Assembly: GCA_964638005.1 (NCBI GenBank)
Contig: CAZWXS010000003.1
Span: forward strand, 44,823-108,822
Origin: JAAYYM01 sp964638005
GTDB taxonomy: Bacteria; Bacillota; Clostridia; Lachnospirales; Lachnospiraceae
Direction: 5' to 3'
DNA: 64,000 nucleotides
The position numbers and the translations under genes are program-made. Positions 6,968 through 15,420 of the stretch are shown piece after piece (within the stretch, counting starts at the first letter, position 1; each line of letters opens with the position of its first letter). The notes beneath the pieces are model-generated. The model made no database searches. It worked only from the letters and a program-made list of their open reading frames with translations, and was not told the DNA's origin.

Positions 6968-8395
6968 ATGTCAGAAACAGCTAAAAAACCGGTAAAAATT
7001 ACCGAGACCATATTGCGTGACGCACATCAGTCCCTGATTGCAACACGTATGCCGACCGATGAGATGCTTCCGATCTTAGAGAAGCTTGACAAAGTCGGAT
7101 ATCACTCACTTGAGTGCTGGGGTGGAGCAACATTTGATGCATCACTTCGTTTCTTAAAGGAAGATCCGTGGGACAGACTCCGCAAGATCAGAGCAGAGGT
7201 TAAGAATACAAAATTGCAGATGCTCTTCAGAGGACAGAACATTTTGGGTTACCGCCCTTATGCAGATGATGTGGTAGAGTACTTCGTACAGAAATCCATC
7301 GCAAACGGTATTGATATCATTCGTATCTTTGACTGCTTCAATGACCTGAGAAATCTGCAGGCTGCAGTAGATGCAACCAATAAGGAAAAGGGTCAGTCAG
7401 GCAAGGGTCATGCGCAGATTGCATTATCTTATACATTGGGTGATGCTTACACAATGGACTATTGGATGGATATGGCGAAGAAGATTGAAGAGATGGGTGC
7501 TGATTCTATCTGTATCAAGGATATGGCAGGACTTCTGGTTCCTTACAAGGCTTCTGAACTGATTACAGCCATGAAGGGTGCTACAAAGCTTCCGATCCAG
7601 CTGCACACACATTACACATCAGGTGTTGCAGGCATGACATATCTGAAGGCTGTTGAAGCTGGTGTTGATGTCATTGACTGTGCTATGTCACCGCTTGCTA
7701 TGGGCACTTCACAGCCTGCTACAGAGGTTATGGTTGAGACATTTAAGGGAACACCTTATGATACAGGTTATGACCAGAAGCTGCTGGCAGAGATTGCAGA
7801 CTATTTCAGACCGTTCAGAGACGAGTGCCTTGCCAACGGATTGTTGAATCCGAAGGTTATGGGCGTTGACATCAAGACTTTATTATATCAGGTACCGGGT
7901 GGTATGTTATCCAACATGGTATCACAGCTCAAAGAGCAGAATGCAGAAGACAAGTATTATGAAGTGCTTCAGGAGATTCCGAGAGTTCGTAAAGACCTCG
8001 GTGAGCCACCTCTTGTTACTCCTTCATCACAGATTGTTGGTACACAGGCTGTATTCAACGTACTCATGGGTGAGAGATATAAGATGGCTACGGATCAGAC
8101 CAAGGCAGTGCTTAAGGGCGAATATGGCCAGACAGTTAAGCCTATGAGTCAGGAAGTCATCGACAAGGTTATTCCGGGTGAAGAGAGAATCACATGCCGT
8201 CCGGCAGATTTGATTCCGAACGAGCTTGATAAGCTGGAGTCAGAGATGAAGGAATGGAAGCAGCAGGATGAGGACGTATTGTCCTATGCGTTGTTCCCAC
8301 AGGTTGCAGTTGATTTCTTCAAGTATCGTCAGGCACAGCAGGAAAAAGTAGATATGACAAAGGCAGATACTGCAAACGGAGCATATCCTGTATAA
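6968..8395 (+). CDS. oadA: Oxaloacetate decarboxylase alpha / pyruvate carboxylase B-type carboxyltransferase without biotin domain
   Basis: 475-residue TIM-barrel carboxyltransferase of the OadA / transcarboxylase 5S family, moving CO2 between oxaloacetate or pyruvate and carrier biotin. The signature LRDAHQSLIATR holds metal-binding Asp18. Lys184 in ICIKDMAG matches the carboxylated active-site lysine, and His213/His215 (HTH) are the metal ligands. Classical OadA is near 590 residues with a C-terminal biotinyl domain; this protein stops before it and must use a separate carrier, presumably the one at 5164-5544. Strong ribosome site aggagg. It is separated from oadB by the structured repeat, so co-transcription is likely but not certain. 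Confidence 0.9.
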   Translation: MSETAKKPVKITETILRDAHQSLIATRMPTDEMLPILEKLDKVGYHSLECWGGATFDASLRFLKEDPWDRLRKIRAEVKNTKLQMLFRGQNILGYRPYADDVVEYFVQKSIANGIDIIRIFDCFNDLRNLQAAVDATNKEKGQSGKGHAQIALSYTLGDAYTMDYWMDMAKKIEEMGADSICIKDMAGLLVPYKASELITAMKGATKLPIQLHTHYTSGVAGMTYLKAVEAGVDVIDCAMSPLAMGTSQPATEVMVETFKGTPYDTGYDQKLLAEIADYFRPFRDECLANGLLNPKVMGVDIKTLLYQVPGGMLSNMVSQLKEQNAEDKYYEVLQEIPRVRKDLGEPPLVTPSSQIVGTQAVFNVLMGERYKMATDQTKAVLKGEYGQTVKPMSQEVIDKVIPGEERITCRPADLIPNELDKLESEMKEWKQQDEDVLSYALFPQVAVDFFKYRQAQQEKVDMTKADTANGAYPV

Positions 8396-8449
8396 TTTTC
8401 CAATCACTATAAAATTTATTTTGTAGTAGCAATATTAAATAACGTATGT

Positions 8450-8492
8450 TATAATGAACAGGTGGTGCCATGGATAAGAGGTACCGCCTGTT
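8450..8492 (+). promoter_or_regulatory. Extended -10 promoter and palindromic operator/hairpin before the TetR gene
   Basis: TGTTATAAT (TATAAT at 8450-8455 with TGn) is followed at once by 13-base arms AACAGGTGGTGCC (8457-8469) and GGTACCGCCTGTT (8480-8492), which differ only by wobble pairs. The palindrome covers the predicted transcription start, a usual place for a TetR-family autoregulatory operator; a leader hairpin is the alternative. Confidence 0.5.
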
Positions 8493-8530
8493 GTTATATT
8501 ACGCGGACAGTGGAGAGGAGATTGCATAAG

Positions 8531-9088
8531 ATGGCAAGAAAAGAAACGATTACCAAGACAATGATCATTGATGGCGCTTTTGAACTGTTAAGGGAACAGG
8601 GTATGTATCATGTGACAGCCAGAAAGCTTGCGACCTATATCGGGTGTTCTACACAGCCGATTTTCAGAGTATTCAAAGGAATGGATGAACTGAATAAGGA
8701 ACTGTTTGCTAAAGCACGTGATTATTTCGAGGATTATTATGAGAAGTCAGAGAAGGAAAATGATACACCTTTTGTAGATCTTGGACTTCAATATATTCAA
8801 TTTGCCAAGGCAGAGACGAATTTGTTCAAACTCTTGTTTATGACGAAGCTGGATGAGGACCAGACGATGTATGATCTTCTGAACGGTAACAACAAGGGAT
8901 TTGTTATTCGGGAAATTAAGAGGATTCCGAATCTGAATCCGGATCATGTTGGAACAATCTTTATGAAGATATTTACATTTATACACGGTATGGCGTGTAT
9001 GGCGACAAGCGGAGAATTCGACCTCTCAGAAGATGAGGTTGTTGAGATGCTGGAAGATGCATATCATGCATTTGCAGGGCAGGCATAG
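8531..9088 (+). CDS. TetR/AcrR-family transcriptional regulator
   Basis: 185 residues from the ATG at 8531 (ribosome site gagagga). The N-terminal TetR helix-turn-helix is clear (residues 5-50: IIDGAFELLREQG, then TARKLATYIGCSTQPIFRVF). The C-terminal ligand/dimer domain (about 60-185) is unassigned. A longer frame from 8462 would start inside the palindrome and lacks a ribosome site. It lies between the decarboxylase operon and a flavoprotein gene that starts three bases after its stop, so it may regulate either; the palindrome over its own promoter suggests autoregulation. Ligand unknown. Confidence 0.88.
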   Translation: MARKETITKTMIIDGAFELLREQGMYHVTARKLATYIGCSTQPIFRVFKGMDELNKELFAKARDYFEDYYEKSEKENDTPFVDLGLQYIQFAKAETNLFKLLFMTKLDEDQTMYDLLNGNNKGFVIREIKRIPNLNPDHVGTIFMKIFTFIHGMACMATSGEFDLSEDEVVEMLEDAYHAFAGQA

Positions 9089-9091
9089 AAG

Positions 9092-10330
9092 ATGAGCAAT
9101 GTAATCGTAATCGGCGGAGGTGCATCGGGAATGATGGCGGCAATTGCTGCAGCAGAAAACGGGCATCAGGTCACGCTGCTTGAAAAGAACGAGAAGCTGG
9201 GCAAGAAATTGTTTATCACGGGTAAAGGCAGATGCAATCTGACCAATGCTTGTGATACAGATACGTTTTTTGATCATGTGATTTCCGGACGAAAGTTTAT
9301 GTATAGTGCTTTTTATGGATTTTCCAATACAGAGACCATACAGTGGTTTGAAAAAGAAGGTCTTAGAACCAAGACAGAACGCGGAGACAGAGTGTTTCCG
9401 CAGAGCGATCATTCCTCGGATGTCATTAAGGCGCTGGAACGAAAATTGAAAACCAGTATTCCGCCTGTCTGTGTCAGATTGAAGACGGAAGTGCGCAAGG
9501 TAGAGCAGAAGGATGGCAGAGTATCGGGTGTTATGCTGGAAAAAGGAGAACATCTGGAGGCGGATGCAGTGATTGTTGCGACAGGTGGCTGCTCTTATCC
9601 TGCATGTGGTACGACCGGTGACGGATACCGCATCGGAGAGGACGCCGGACACCATGTTACGGACAGACAGCCTGCACTTGTACCGTTAACCGTACAGGAA
9701 GAATGGGTTACGAAGCTGCAGGGGCTATCGCTCAAGAATGTACGCATTCGGTTGGAACAGGGTGGTAAGAAGGTGTATGAGGATTTCGGCGAGATGCTCT
9801 TTACACATTTCGGGGTCAGCGGGCCGTTGATTTTAAGCGCCAGCAGCCATATTGACCACAGCATGTATCAAGCCGGTTTAAAACTTTTGATCGACTTGAA
9901 ACCGGCACTGAGCGAACAGCAGTTAGATGAGCGCGTGTTACGGGATTTTGCCGAGAACCAGAATAAACAATTCAAAAATGCAATGAACAAATTGCTGCCG
10001 TCCAAATTGATTTCGATCATTATTCGATTGTCCGGAATCGACGAGGAGAGACATGTCAATGAAATATCGCGTGTCGAACGCAGCCGATTGGTTCATGTAC
10101 TCAAGAATATGGAAATGACGGTCACGGGAAGCCGTGGATTTGAGGAGGCCATTATCACACGCGGCGGGATTGCTCTTAAGGAAATCAATCCGACGACGAT
10201 GGAATCAAAGCTCGTAAAAGGACTTTATTTTGTCGGTGAGGTATTGGATGTAGATGCTCTGACGGGGGGATTTAATCTGCAGATTGCGTGGTCCACGGGC
10301 TATGCGGCAGGCAGTGGGATTTCGGAGTAA
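9092..10330 (+). CDS. FAD-dependent oxidoreductase, BaiN/YhiN (HI0933-like) family
   Basis: 412-residue flavoprotein. The N-terminal dinucleotide fold VIVIGGGASGMMAA (residues 4-17) and the family signature LGKKLFITGKGRCNLTN are present. The C-terminal FAD motif GLYFVGEVLDVDALTGGFNLQ is typical of this family, whose best-known relative is BaiN (bile-acid dehydroxylation). The in vivo substrate is not known for most members and cannot be told here. It starts three bases after the TetR stop and is followed by ispH after 35 bases, so the three may be co-transcribed. Confidence 0.88.
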   Translation: MSNVIVIGGGASGMMAAIAAAENGHQVTLLEKNEKLGKKLFITGKGRCNLTNACDTDTFFDHVISGRKFMYSAFYGFSNTETIQWFEKEGLRTKTERGDRVFPQSDHSSDVIKALERKLKTSIPPVCVRLKTEVRKVEQKDGRVSGVMLEKGEHLEADAVIVATGGCSYPACGTTGDGYRIGEDAGHHVTDRQPALVPLTVQEEWVTKLQGLSLKNVRIRLEQGGKKVYEDFGEMLFTHFGVSGPLILSASSHIDHSMYQAGLKLLIDLKPALSEQQLDERVLRDFAENQNKQFKNAMNKLLPSKLISIIIRLSGIDEERHVNEISRVERSRLVHVLKNMEMTVTGSRGFEEAIITRGGIALKEINPTTMESKLVKGLYFVGEVLDVDALTGGFNLQIAWSTGYAAGSGISE

Positions 10331-10365
10331 AGAGTGATTATGAAAATCAGGTAAGGAGAGAACCG

Positions 10366-11220
10366 ATGGAAGTGAAGTTGGCAAAGTCGGCTGGATTTTG
10401 CTTCGGTGTCAAAAGAGCAGTTGATAAGGTGTATGAACAGATTGAACAGGGCGGCAATATTTATACGCTCGGACCGATTATTCACAATGAAACGGTGGTT
10501 GCAGATCTGGAGAGTAAAGGCGTCAGGATGCTGCATTCCCTGGAAGAGTTGGAGCAGGTTGATGAGGGAACTGTTATCATACGCTCCCACGGAGTGCCGA
10601 AGGATGTTTACAAAAGAATAGAAGAACGGGGATTTAACTGCGTTGATGCGACCTGTCCTTTTGTTCGAAAGATTCACAAAATCGTAGAGGAAGAGAGTCT
10701 GAAAGGCGCACAGATCGTGATTTTCGGGAATGACAATCATCCGGAGGTCGAAGGGATTAAAGGCTGGTGTGCGGCACCTGCGGTTGTGATTGGTACGGCC
10801 GAGGAAGCAAGGAAATTTGAAATGCCCATAAATCAAAAGGTTTGCATTGTTTCTCAAACGACATTTAACTACAATAAATTTCAAGATTTAGTTGAAATTT
10901 TTTCAGAAAAAGGTTATGATATAAATGTTGTGAATACAATTTGCAATGCCACAGAAGACAGACAGAAAGAAGCTGCGGAGATTGCAAGTGCTGCGGATAC
11001 GATGATTGTGATCGGAGGAACTCATAGTTCCAATACTCAGAAATTATACGAAATCTGCAAAGCTGAGTGTGTAGATACACATTTTATACAGACACTTGAT
11101 GACTTGAATTTAGAGACAGGAGCTACTAAATCCATTCGTTGTGTAGGTATTACTGCGGGGGCGTCAACGCCAAATAATATTATTGAGGAGGTTCAAAATT
11201 ATGTCAGAATTAACTTTTGA
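10366..11220 (+). CDS. ispH: 4-hydroxy-3-methylbut-2-enyl diphosphate reductase
   Basis: Last step of the MEP isoprenoid pathway, reducing HMBPP to IPP and DMAPP with a [4Fe-4S] cluster. 284 residues from ATG 10366 (ribosome site aaggagag). Cluster cysteines sit in AGFCFGV (Cys12), DATCPFV and NTICNAT. Other motifs are GPIIHN, the IRSHGVP segment and ITAGASTP near the end. Its 3' end overlaps the start of the S1-domain gene by 20 bases in another frame. In many clostridia IspH and the S1 protein are one fused polypeptide; here they are two translationally coupled genes. Confidence 0.96.
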   Translation: MEVKLAKSAGFCFGVKRAVDKVYEQIEQGGNIYTLGPIIHNETVVADLESKGVRMLHSLEELEQVDEGTVIIRSHGVPKDVYKRIEERGFNCVDATCPFVRKIHKIVEEESLKGAQIVIFGNDNHPEVEGIKGWCAAPAVVIGTAEEARKFEMPINQKVCIVSQTTFNYNKFQDLVEIFSEKGYDINVVNTICNATEDRQKEAAEIASAADTMIVIGGTHSSNTQKLYEICKAECVDTHFIQTLDDLNLETGATKSIRCVGITAGASTPNNIIEEVQNYVRINF

Positions 11221-12349
11221 ACAGATGCTGGAATCATCATTGAAAACAATACACACGGGAGAGGTAGTTGAAGGAACTGTCATAGACGTTAAGCCGGATG
11301 AGATTATATTAAACATTGGCTATAAATCAGACGGTATCGTAACAAGAAACGAATATTCAAATACACCTGTAGATCTTACGACCTGCGTTAAAGTCGGCGA
11401 CACAATGGAAACAAAGGTTCTGAAAGTGAACGACGGAGAAGGCCAGGTGTTATTGACATACAAACGCCTTGCAGCGGATAAGGGTAATAAGAGAATCGAA
11501 GAAGCATTCGAGAATAAAGAAGTGCTCAAGGCAACCGTATCACAGGTATTGGACGGCGGCTTAAGCGTAATCGTCGAAGAAGCAAGAGTATTTATCCCGG
11601 CAAGCCTTGTATCAGACAGTTATGAGAAGGATTTGACCAAGTATGCGGGACAGGAGATCGAGTTCGTTATCAGCGAGTTCAATCCTAAGAGACGCAGAGT
11701 GATTGGTGACAGAAGACAGCTGATGATGGCTAAGCGCGCAGAGCTTCAGAAGGAATTGTTTGCAAAGCTGAAGGTTGGCGATGTTGTTGAAGGTGTTGTT
11801 AAGAATGTTACGGACTTTGGTGTATTTGTGGATCTGGGCGGAGCGGACGGTCTGCTTCATATCTCAGAGATGTCATGGGGCAGGGTTGAGAATCCTAAGA
11901 AGGTATTTAAGACCGGCGATACATTGAAGGTGTTGATTAAGGAAATTACAGGTACGAAAATTGCACTTAGTTTGAAATTTGATGATGCGAATCCATGGCT
12001 GGAGGCAGAGAAGAAGTTTGCAGTCGGTACAGAGGTGACAGGCAAGGTTGCCAGAATGACTGATTTTGGCGCTTTTATTGAGCTGGTACCCGGTGTGGAT
12101 GCACTGTTACATGTATCACAGATTTCAAAGGAACATATTGAGAAGCCGTCAGATGTATTAAAGGTCGGCGAAGAAGTAACTGCTAAGATCGTTGATTTCA
12201 ATGCGACAGACAGAAAGATCAGTCTGAGTATTAAGGCTCTGCTTGCTCCGGAAGAGGAAGCTGCTCCCGAGAAGGAAGAATCCGATGCAGAGTTCGTATC
12301 AGTTGATATTGATGCTGAGATTGCAAAGGATGCGGAAGATCAAGAATAA
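11201..12349 (+). CDS. S1-domain RNA-binding protein (RpsA-like)
   Basis: 382 residues with four S1 OB-fold repeats: about 17-85, 98-170, 186-256 and 271-343. Repeats 3 and 4 are the most canonical (VTDFGVFVDLGGADGLLHIS; MTDFGAFIELVPGVDALLHVS). The C-terminus is acidic. It binds mRNA, probably as the Firmicute S1 homologue; E. coli S1 has six repeats. The ATG at 11201 follows gaggagg at 11185 and lies inside the last codons of ispH, which suggests translational coupling. cheR follows 21 bases later. Confidence 0.9.
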   Translation: MSELTFEQMLESSLKTIHTGEVVEGTVIDVKPDEIILNIGYKSDGIVTRNEYSNTPVDLTTCVKVGDTMETKVLKVNDGEGQVLLTYKRLAADKGNKRIEEAFENKEVLKATVSQVLDGGLSVIVEEARVFIPASLVSDSYEKDLTKYAGQEIEFVISEFNPKRRRVIGDRRQLMMAKRAELQKELFAKLKVGDVVEGVVKNVTDFGVFVDLGGADGLLHISEMSWGRVENPKKVFKTGDTLKVLIKEITGTKIALSLKFDDANPWLEAEKKFAVGTEVTGKVARMTDFGAFIELVPGVDALLHVSQISKEHIEKPSDVLKVGEEVTAKIVDFNATDRKISLSIKALLAPEEEAAPEKEESDAEFVSVDIDAEIAKDAEDQE

Positions 12350-12370
12350 TTCTCGTAGGAGACTGAATTT

Positions 12371-13147
12371 ATGATATACGATTATGAGGCCTTTAAACGG
12401 GCGGTCTTCGATATGACGAAGATTGATTTGAATGCGTATAAAGAGAAGCAGATGCGCAGGAGAATAGATACACTGATCAATAAGTACAAGATGTCAGGCT
12501 ATGAAGAGTTTTTAGGGGCACTTAAGACCGATAAGAAAACCTTTGAGGATTTTGTAAACTATCTGACGATCAATGTATCGGAGTTTTATCGGAATACAGA
12601 TCAGTGGGAACTGATGGATAAGCAATATATTCCGGAGCTGATATCCAAGTTTGGGACGAATCTGAAGATTTGGAGTGCTGCATGCTCGACGGGAGACGAA
12701 CCGTATTCGCTCGTCATGGCATTGTCCAGACATCTTCCGTTATCACAGATTAAGATTTATGCAACGGATTTGGACAAGCAGGTACTTGCGGCGGCTCAGA
12801 TGGGACTGTATTCGGAAAAGAGTATAGCAAATGTTCCGAGTGACCTGAAGGCAAAGTTTTTTACAAAGGTCGGAGCTTCTTATCAGATATCGAGCGAGGT
12901 CAAGACCAGAGTGGAATTCAAGGAGCATAATCTCCTGAAGGACAAATATCCGGACAGATGCCATTTCATTGTTTGCAGAAATGTATTGATTTATTTTACA
13001 GAGGAAGCAAAGGATGAGATTTTCAAGAAGTTCAGTGCATCGCTTGTAAAGGACGGCATCCTGTTTATCGGAAGTACGGAACAGATTATGAATCATAAGG
13101 ACTACGGCTATATCAGAAAGAATTCTTTTTACTATCAAAAGGGTTAA
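12371..13147 (+). CDS. cheR: Chemotaxis protein methyltransferase CheR
   Basis: 258-residue SAM-dependent methyltransferase that methylates glutamates of chemoreceptors in the cytoplasm. It has the N-terminal all-helical CheR domain (residues 1-70) with NVSEFYRN, the SAM-binding WSAACSTGDEPYS, and the catalytic-domain segment FIVCRNVLIYF. It is not inside a che operon here but after an S1-domain gene. A chemoreceptor gene lies 18 kb away (31241-32710). A bidirectional terminator follows. The start has ribosome site taggaga. Confidence 0.95.
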   Translation: MIYDYEAFKRAVFDMTKIDLNAYKEKQMRRRIDTLINKYKMSGYEEFLGALKTDKKTFEDFVNYLTINVSEFYRNTDQWELMDKQYIPELISKFGTNLKIWSAACSTGDEPYSLVMALSRHLPLSQIKIYATDLDKQVLAAAQMGLYSEKSIANVPSDLKAKFFTKVGASYQISSEVKTRVEFKEHNLLKDKYPDRCHFIVCRNVLIYFTEEAKDEIFKKFSASLVKDGILFIGSTEQIMNHKDYGYIRKNSFYYQKG

Positions 13148-13151
13148 TATG

Positions 13152-13186
13152 AAAGGGACATCCGAATCATGGATGTCCCTTTTTTA
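13152..13186. terminator. Bidirectional terminator between cheR and the YprB-like gene
   Basis: Perfect 12-bp stem AAAGGGACATCC (13152-13163) / GGATGTCCCTTT (13171-13182) with a 7-base loop, followed by a T-run on + and preceded by A's that give a short T-run on the minus strand. It sits between two convergent genes. Confidence 0.88.
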
Positions 13187-13225
13187 GATTAAAAGGTGTC
13201 AACAGACTTTCCGAGAAAAGCAGTT

Positions 13226-14326
13226 TTATGCTTCTATAAACATGAACAGCAGCTTTTGTGCATATTCTTCAAGGAGCGAAGAGTCATCCAGCATTGCTTT
13301 TTCGAAGCAGAAATAAGATACCTTGTCTTTATAGTCATTTTTGAATTCAGGTGTGACAAAGGGCTGCCATTGGGGAAGAAAGTCGGCTTCTTTCTTGGTG
13401 TAGCAGGTGGCGGGGGTTGCCGGAATGCGATGGTTTCTGTCTACATAGGCAGCCACGCTTTTGTGGATGGCGGTATCTTCCATTGGCAGGTAGTAGTATT
13501 CTCTGTGGTTTGGCAGAAAATATTTGAGTTCCTGATGAAGCAGGGGAATGCGCAGTTTGATCTGAGCGGAACTGCTCATAATGCGGCAGTTGTTCTTCTG
13601 ATAAGAGATATCGACAGGAAGAGGCAGCGGGGCATCACAGGTCAGCAGCAGTTCGCGTTGTTTTACTCCGTGGATATCTTCGTACTCGTTCAGTACAGAT
13701 CTTTCATAAGTCAGAGGGGTGTGGAACAGATCATAATAGGACAGGATCGGCAGGATCTGCAGCATGCCCTTTAGGTCTTCAAAATTATGCAGCAGGAGCA
13801 GCTCGCTGTTATATCTGGTCGGGGTTTTTACATACTCATGATACACCGATATCAACTGACCTCCGTTATAGAGATCCTCTCTGTTCAATTTGAGATAAGT
13901 CTCAATGGTTTTTTGCTTGAGATTTTCCAGGGAGAGCAACAGTTTATAAGGAGCAATGCGTTTATAGATATCAATGCTTTCAAAGTCGTCAAAGGTATAT
14001 GAAAATTGATATTTTTCAATTTTCTTAGACAGATAGGGCAGATCAAATTGTGCACCGTTATAATGTACGAGATATTTAAATCGTTTGCTGAATCGGAAGA
14101 AGGAGCTTAGGATCTGATCTTCCTCTTCATAGGTATCGGCAAACCATTGAATTGTATGATATGCATCATTTTCATAATACAGGCAGCCGATCATATACAG
14201 ATAAGAGGACTTGGCTGAAAAGCCGGTTGTCTCTATATCGAGAAAGAGAATCTCATCGGGGGGTGCGATTCGGCTGAGCGGATATGAAGTTCTGACGTCG
14301 TTCAAACGCTGCGTGTGTGTCTGCAT
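13226..14326 (-). CDS. YprB-like ribonuclease H-fold exonuclease
   Basis: 366 residues from the ATG at 14326, which has a ribosome site gaggtg six bases upstream; a GTG three codons earlier overlaps that site. The DEDD-type exonuclease motifs are visible: LFLDIETTGF (Exo I, DxE), VHYNGAQFDLPYL (Exo II, N-G-x-x-F-D) and later ENLEDLK-like NFEDLKGML. The family is B. subtilis YprB, a predicted RNase H-like exonuclease of poorly known role. YprB often carries an additional C-terminal TPR/helical part; here the last ~170 residues are not recognised. It is one of only three protein genes on the minus strand. Confidence 0.82.
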   Translation of the reverse strand: MQTHTQRLNDVRTSYPLSRIAPPDEILFLDIETTGFSAKSSYLYMIGCLYYENDAYHTIQWFADTYEEEDQILSSFFRFSKRFKYLVHYNGAQFDLPYLSKKIEKYQFSYTFDDFESIDIYKRIAPYKLLLSLENLKQKTIETYLKLNREDLYNGGQLISVYHEYVKTPTRYNSELLLLHNFEDLKGMLQILPILSYYDLFHTPLTYERSVLNEYEDIHGVKQRELLLTCDAPLPLPVDISYQKNNCRIMSSSAQIKLRIPLLHQELKYFLPNHREYYYLPMEDTAIHKSVAAYVDRNHRIPATPATCYTKKEADFLPQWQPFVTPEFKNDYKDKVSYFCFEKAMLDDSSLLEEYAQKLLFMFIEA

Positions 14327-14420
14327 ATGGTTCACCTCACTCTGTATGGCTTATTCTATCTTAAGTATACAATATTTCGGAGAAAAAAGTAGTAAAAAAT
14401 GCGTAATGGGTAGAATTTTG

Positions 14421-14448
14421 TTGAAAAATTTAGTATAGTATTTATAGT
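14421..14448 (+). promoter_or_regulatory. Possible promoter for the CmpB-like membrane protein
   Basis: TTGAAA (14421-14426), 16-base spacer, TATAGT (14443-14448). The predicted start would be very close to the ribosome site at 14455, leaving a short leader; a second TATAGT at 14434-14439 lacks a -35. Weak call. Confidence 0.35.
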
Positions 14449-14467
14449 TGTGCGAAGGGAGAAAACC

Positions 14468-15403
14468 ATGTGGGATTTTGAAATACTGGGAATCAGTTTT
14501 TATCTGCTTATGAATTATCTGATTATCTACAGTGTGGTCGGATGGATCTGGGAGAGCTGTTATATGTCGGTACTGGAGCGTAAGATCGTGAACAGAGGGT
14601 ATGTAACGGGACCGGTGTGCACAATCTACGGAGTCGGAGCGATTGCACTGTACTTGCTGCTGCGTCCGTTTGCGGGTAATCATGTAGTGCTTTTTTTCGT
14701 CGGCGCATTTGTGGCAACCGTACTGGAATATGTGACTGCTGTCGTGATGGAAGGCCTTTTTCATACGAGCTGGTGGGATTACACCGACCAGAAGTTCAAC
14801 TATAAGGGCAGGATATGCCTTAGTTCTACCATTGCATGGGGAGCTGCTTCGGTGTTGCTCTTTACCGTGCTGCAGCCGACAGTGGATCGTGTGGTGGCGT
14901 TGTATCCGGAGTCGGTGGGGAGAATTGCCGTCATCATATGTGCAGTGGTGTATGCAGTGGATTTTACGTTTGCAACGATTGCAGCAGCTGACCTTTCCAA
15001 GAAGCTGGAAAAGATGGATGTACTGTTCGAGGAGTTTACCGATTACGTCAAGTCCAGCAGGATCTATGAATCGGGAGAGGATATTTATGCGAGGGTGGAA
15101 GCGTTCAGGACGCAGTTTAGGGAAATGAACTATGTGAAGCGCTTTTCCAAGCGTATGGATGTACGTCAGGCGGTTTTCAATGAGCAGCTGGCACGTTTGG
15201 GACTTGTGAATCATACGGATGAGGTCAAGGAAAAGGTTGCAGGCTTTGCAAAGAAGCTGAATGCTGTATTTACAAGCAATCGCTTTCAGCAGGGGCGTAT
15301 TTTGAAAGCATACCCGAATCTGAAGACACATGCGAGAATTTCAGCAGATCGTATTAAGAGCAGAATCAATAGAAAATCAAAGGATCAGGATCAACAGAAC
15401 TGA
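14468..15403 (+). CDS. Membrane protein of the putative ABC-transporter type IV (CmpB-like) family
   Basis: 311 residues from ATG 14468 (ribosome site aagggag; a GTG at 14450 is too early). About five membrane helices in the first 185 residues, with the family block VVGWIWESCYMSVLERKIVNR and later FHTSWWDYTDQKFNYKGRICL. The remainder (about 190-311) is a cytoplasmic, charged, helix-rich tail. Such proteins are widespread in Lachnospiraceae and are labelled putative ABC-transporter permeases, but no ATPase partner lies nearby and the function is unknown. Followed by rnfC after 17 bases, probably under its own promoter. Confidence 0.75.
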   Translation: MWDFEILGISFYLLMNYLIIYSVVGWIWESCYMSVLERKIVNRGYVTGPVCTIYGVGAIALYLLLRPFAGNHVVLFFVGAFVATVLEYVTAVVMEGLFHTSWWDYTDQKFNYKGRICLSSTIAWGAASVLLFTVLQPTVDRVVALYPESVGRIAVIICAVVYAVDFTFATIAAADLSKKLEKMDVLFEEFTDYVKSSRIYESGEDIYARVEAFRTQFREMNYVKRFSKRMDVRQAVFNEQLARLGLVNHTDEVKEKVAGFAKKLNAVFTSNRFQQGRILKAYPNLKTHARISADRIKSRINRKSKDQDQQN

Positions 15404-15420
15404 TTCAGGAGGGGTTGAAT

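Noticed and set aside
14351..15331. 326-residue minus-strand frame across the CmpB-like gene
   Set aside because: It lies wholly under a convincing + strand membrane-protein gene, has a His/Cys/Arg-rich composition typical of an antisense shadow, no ribosome site and no recognisable domain.
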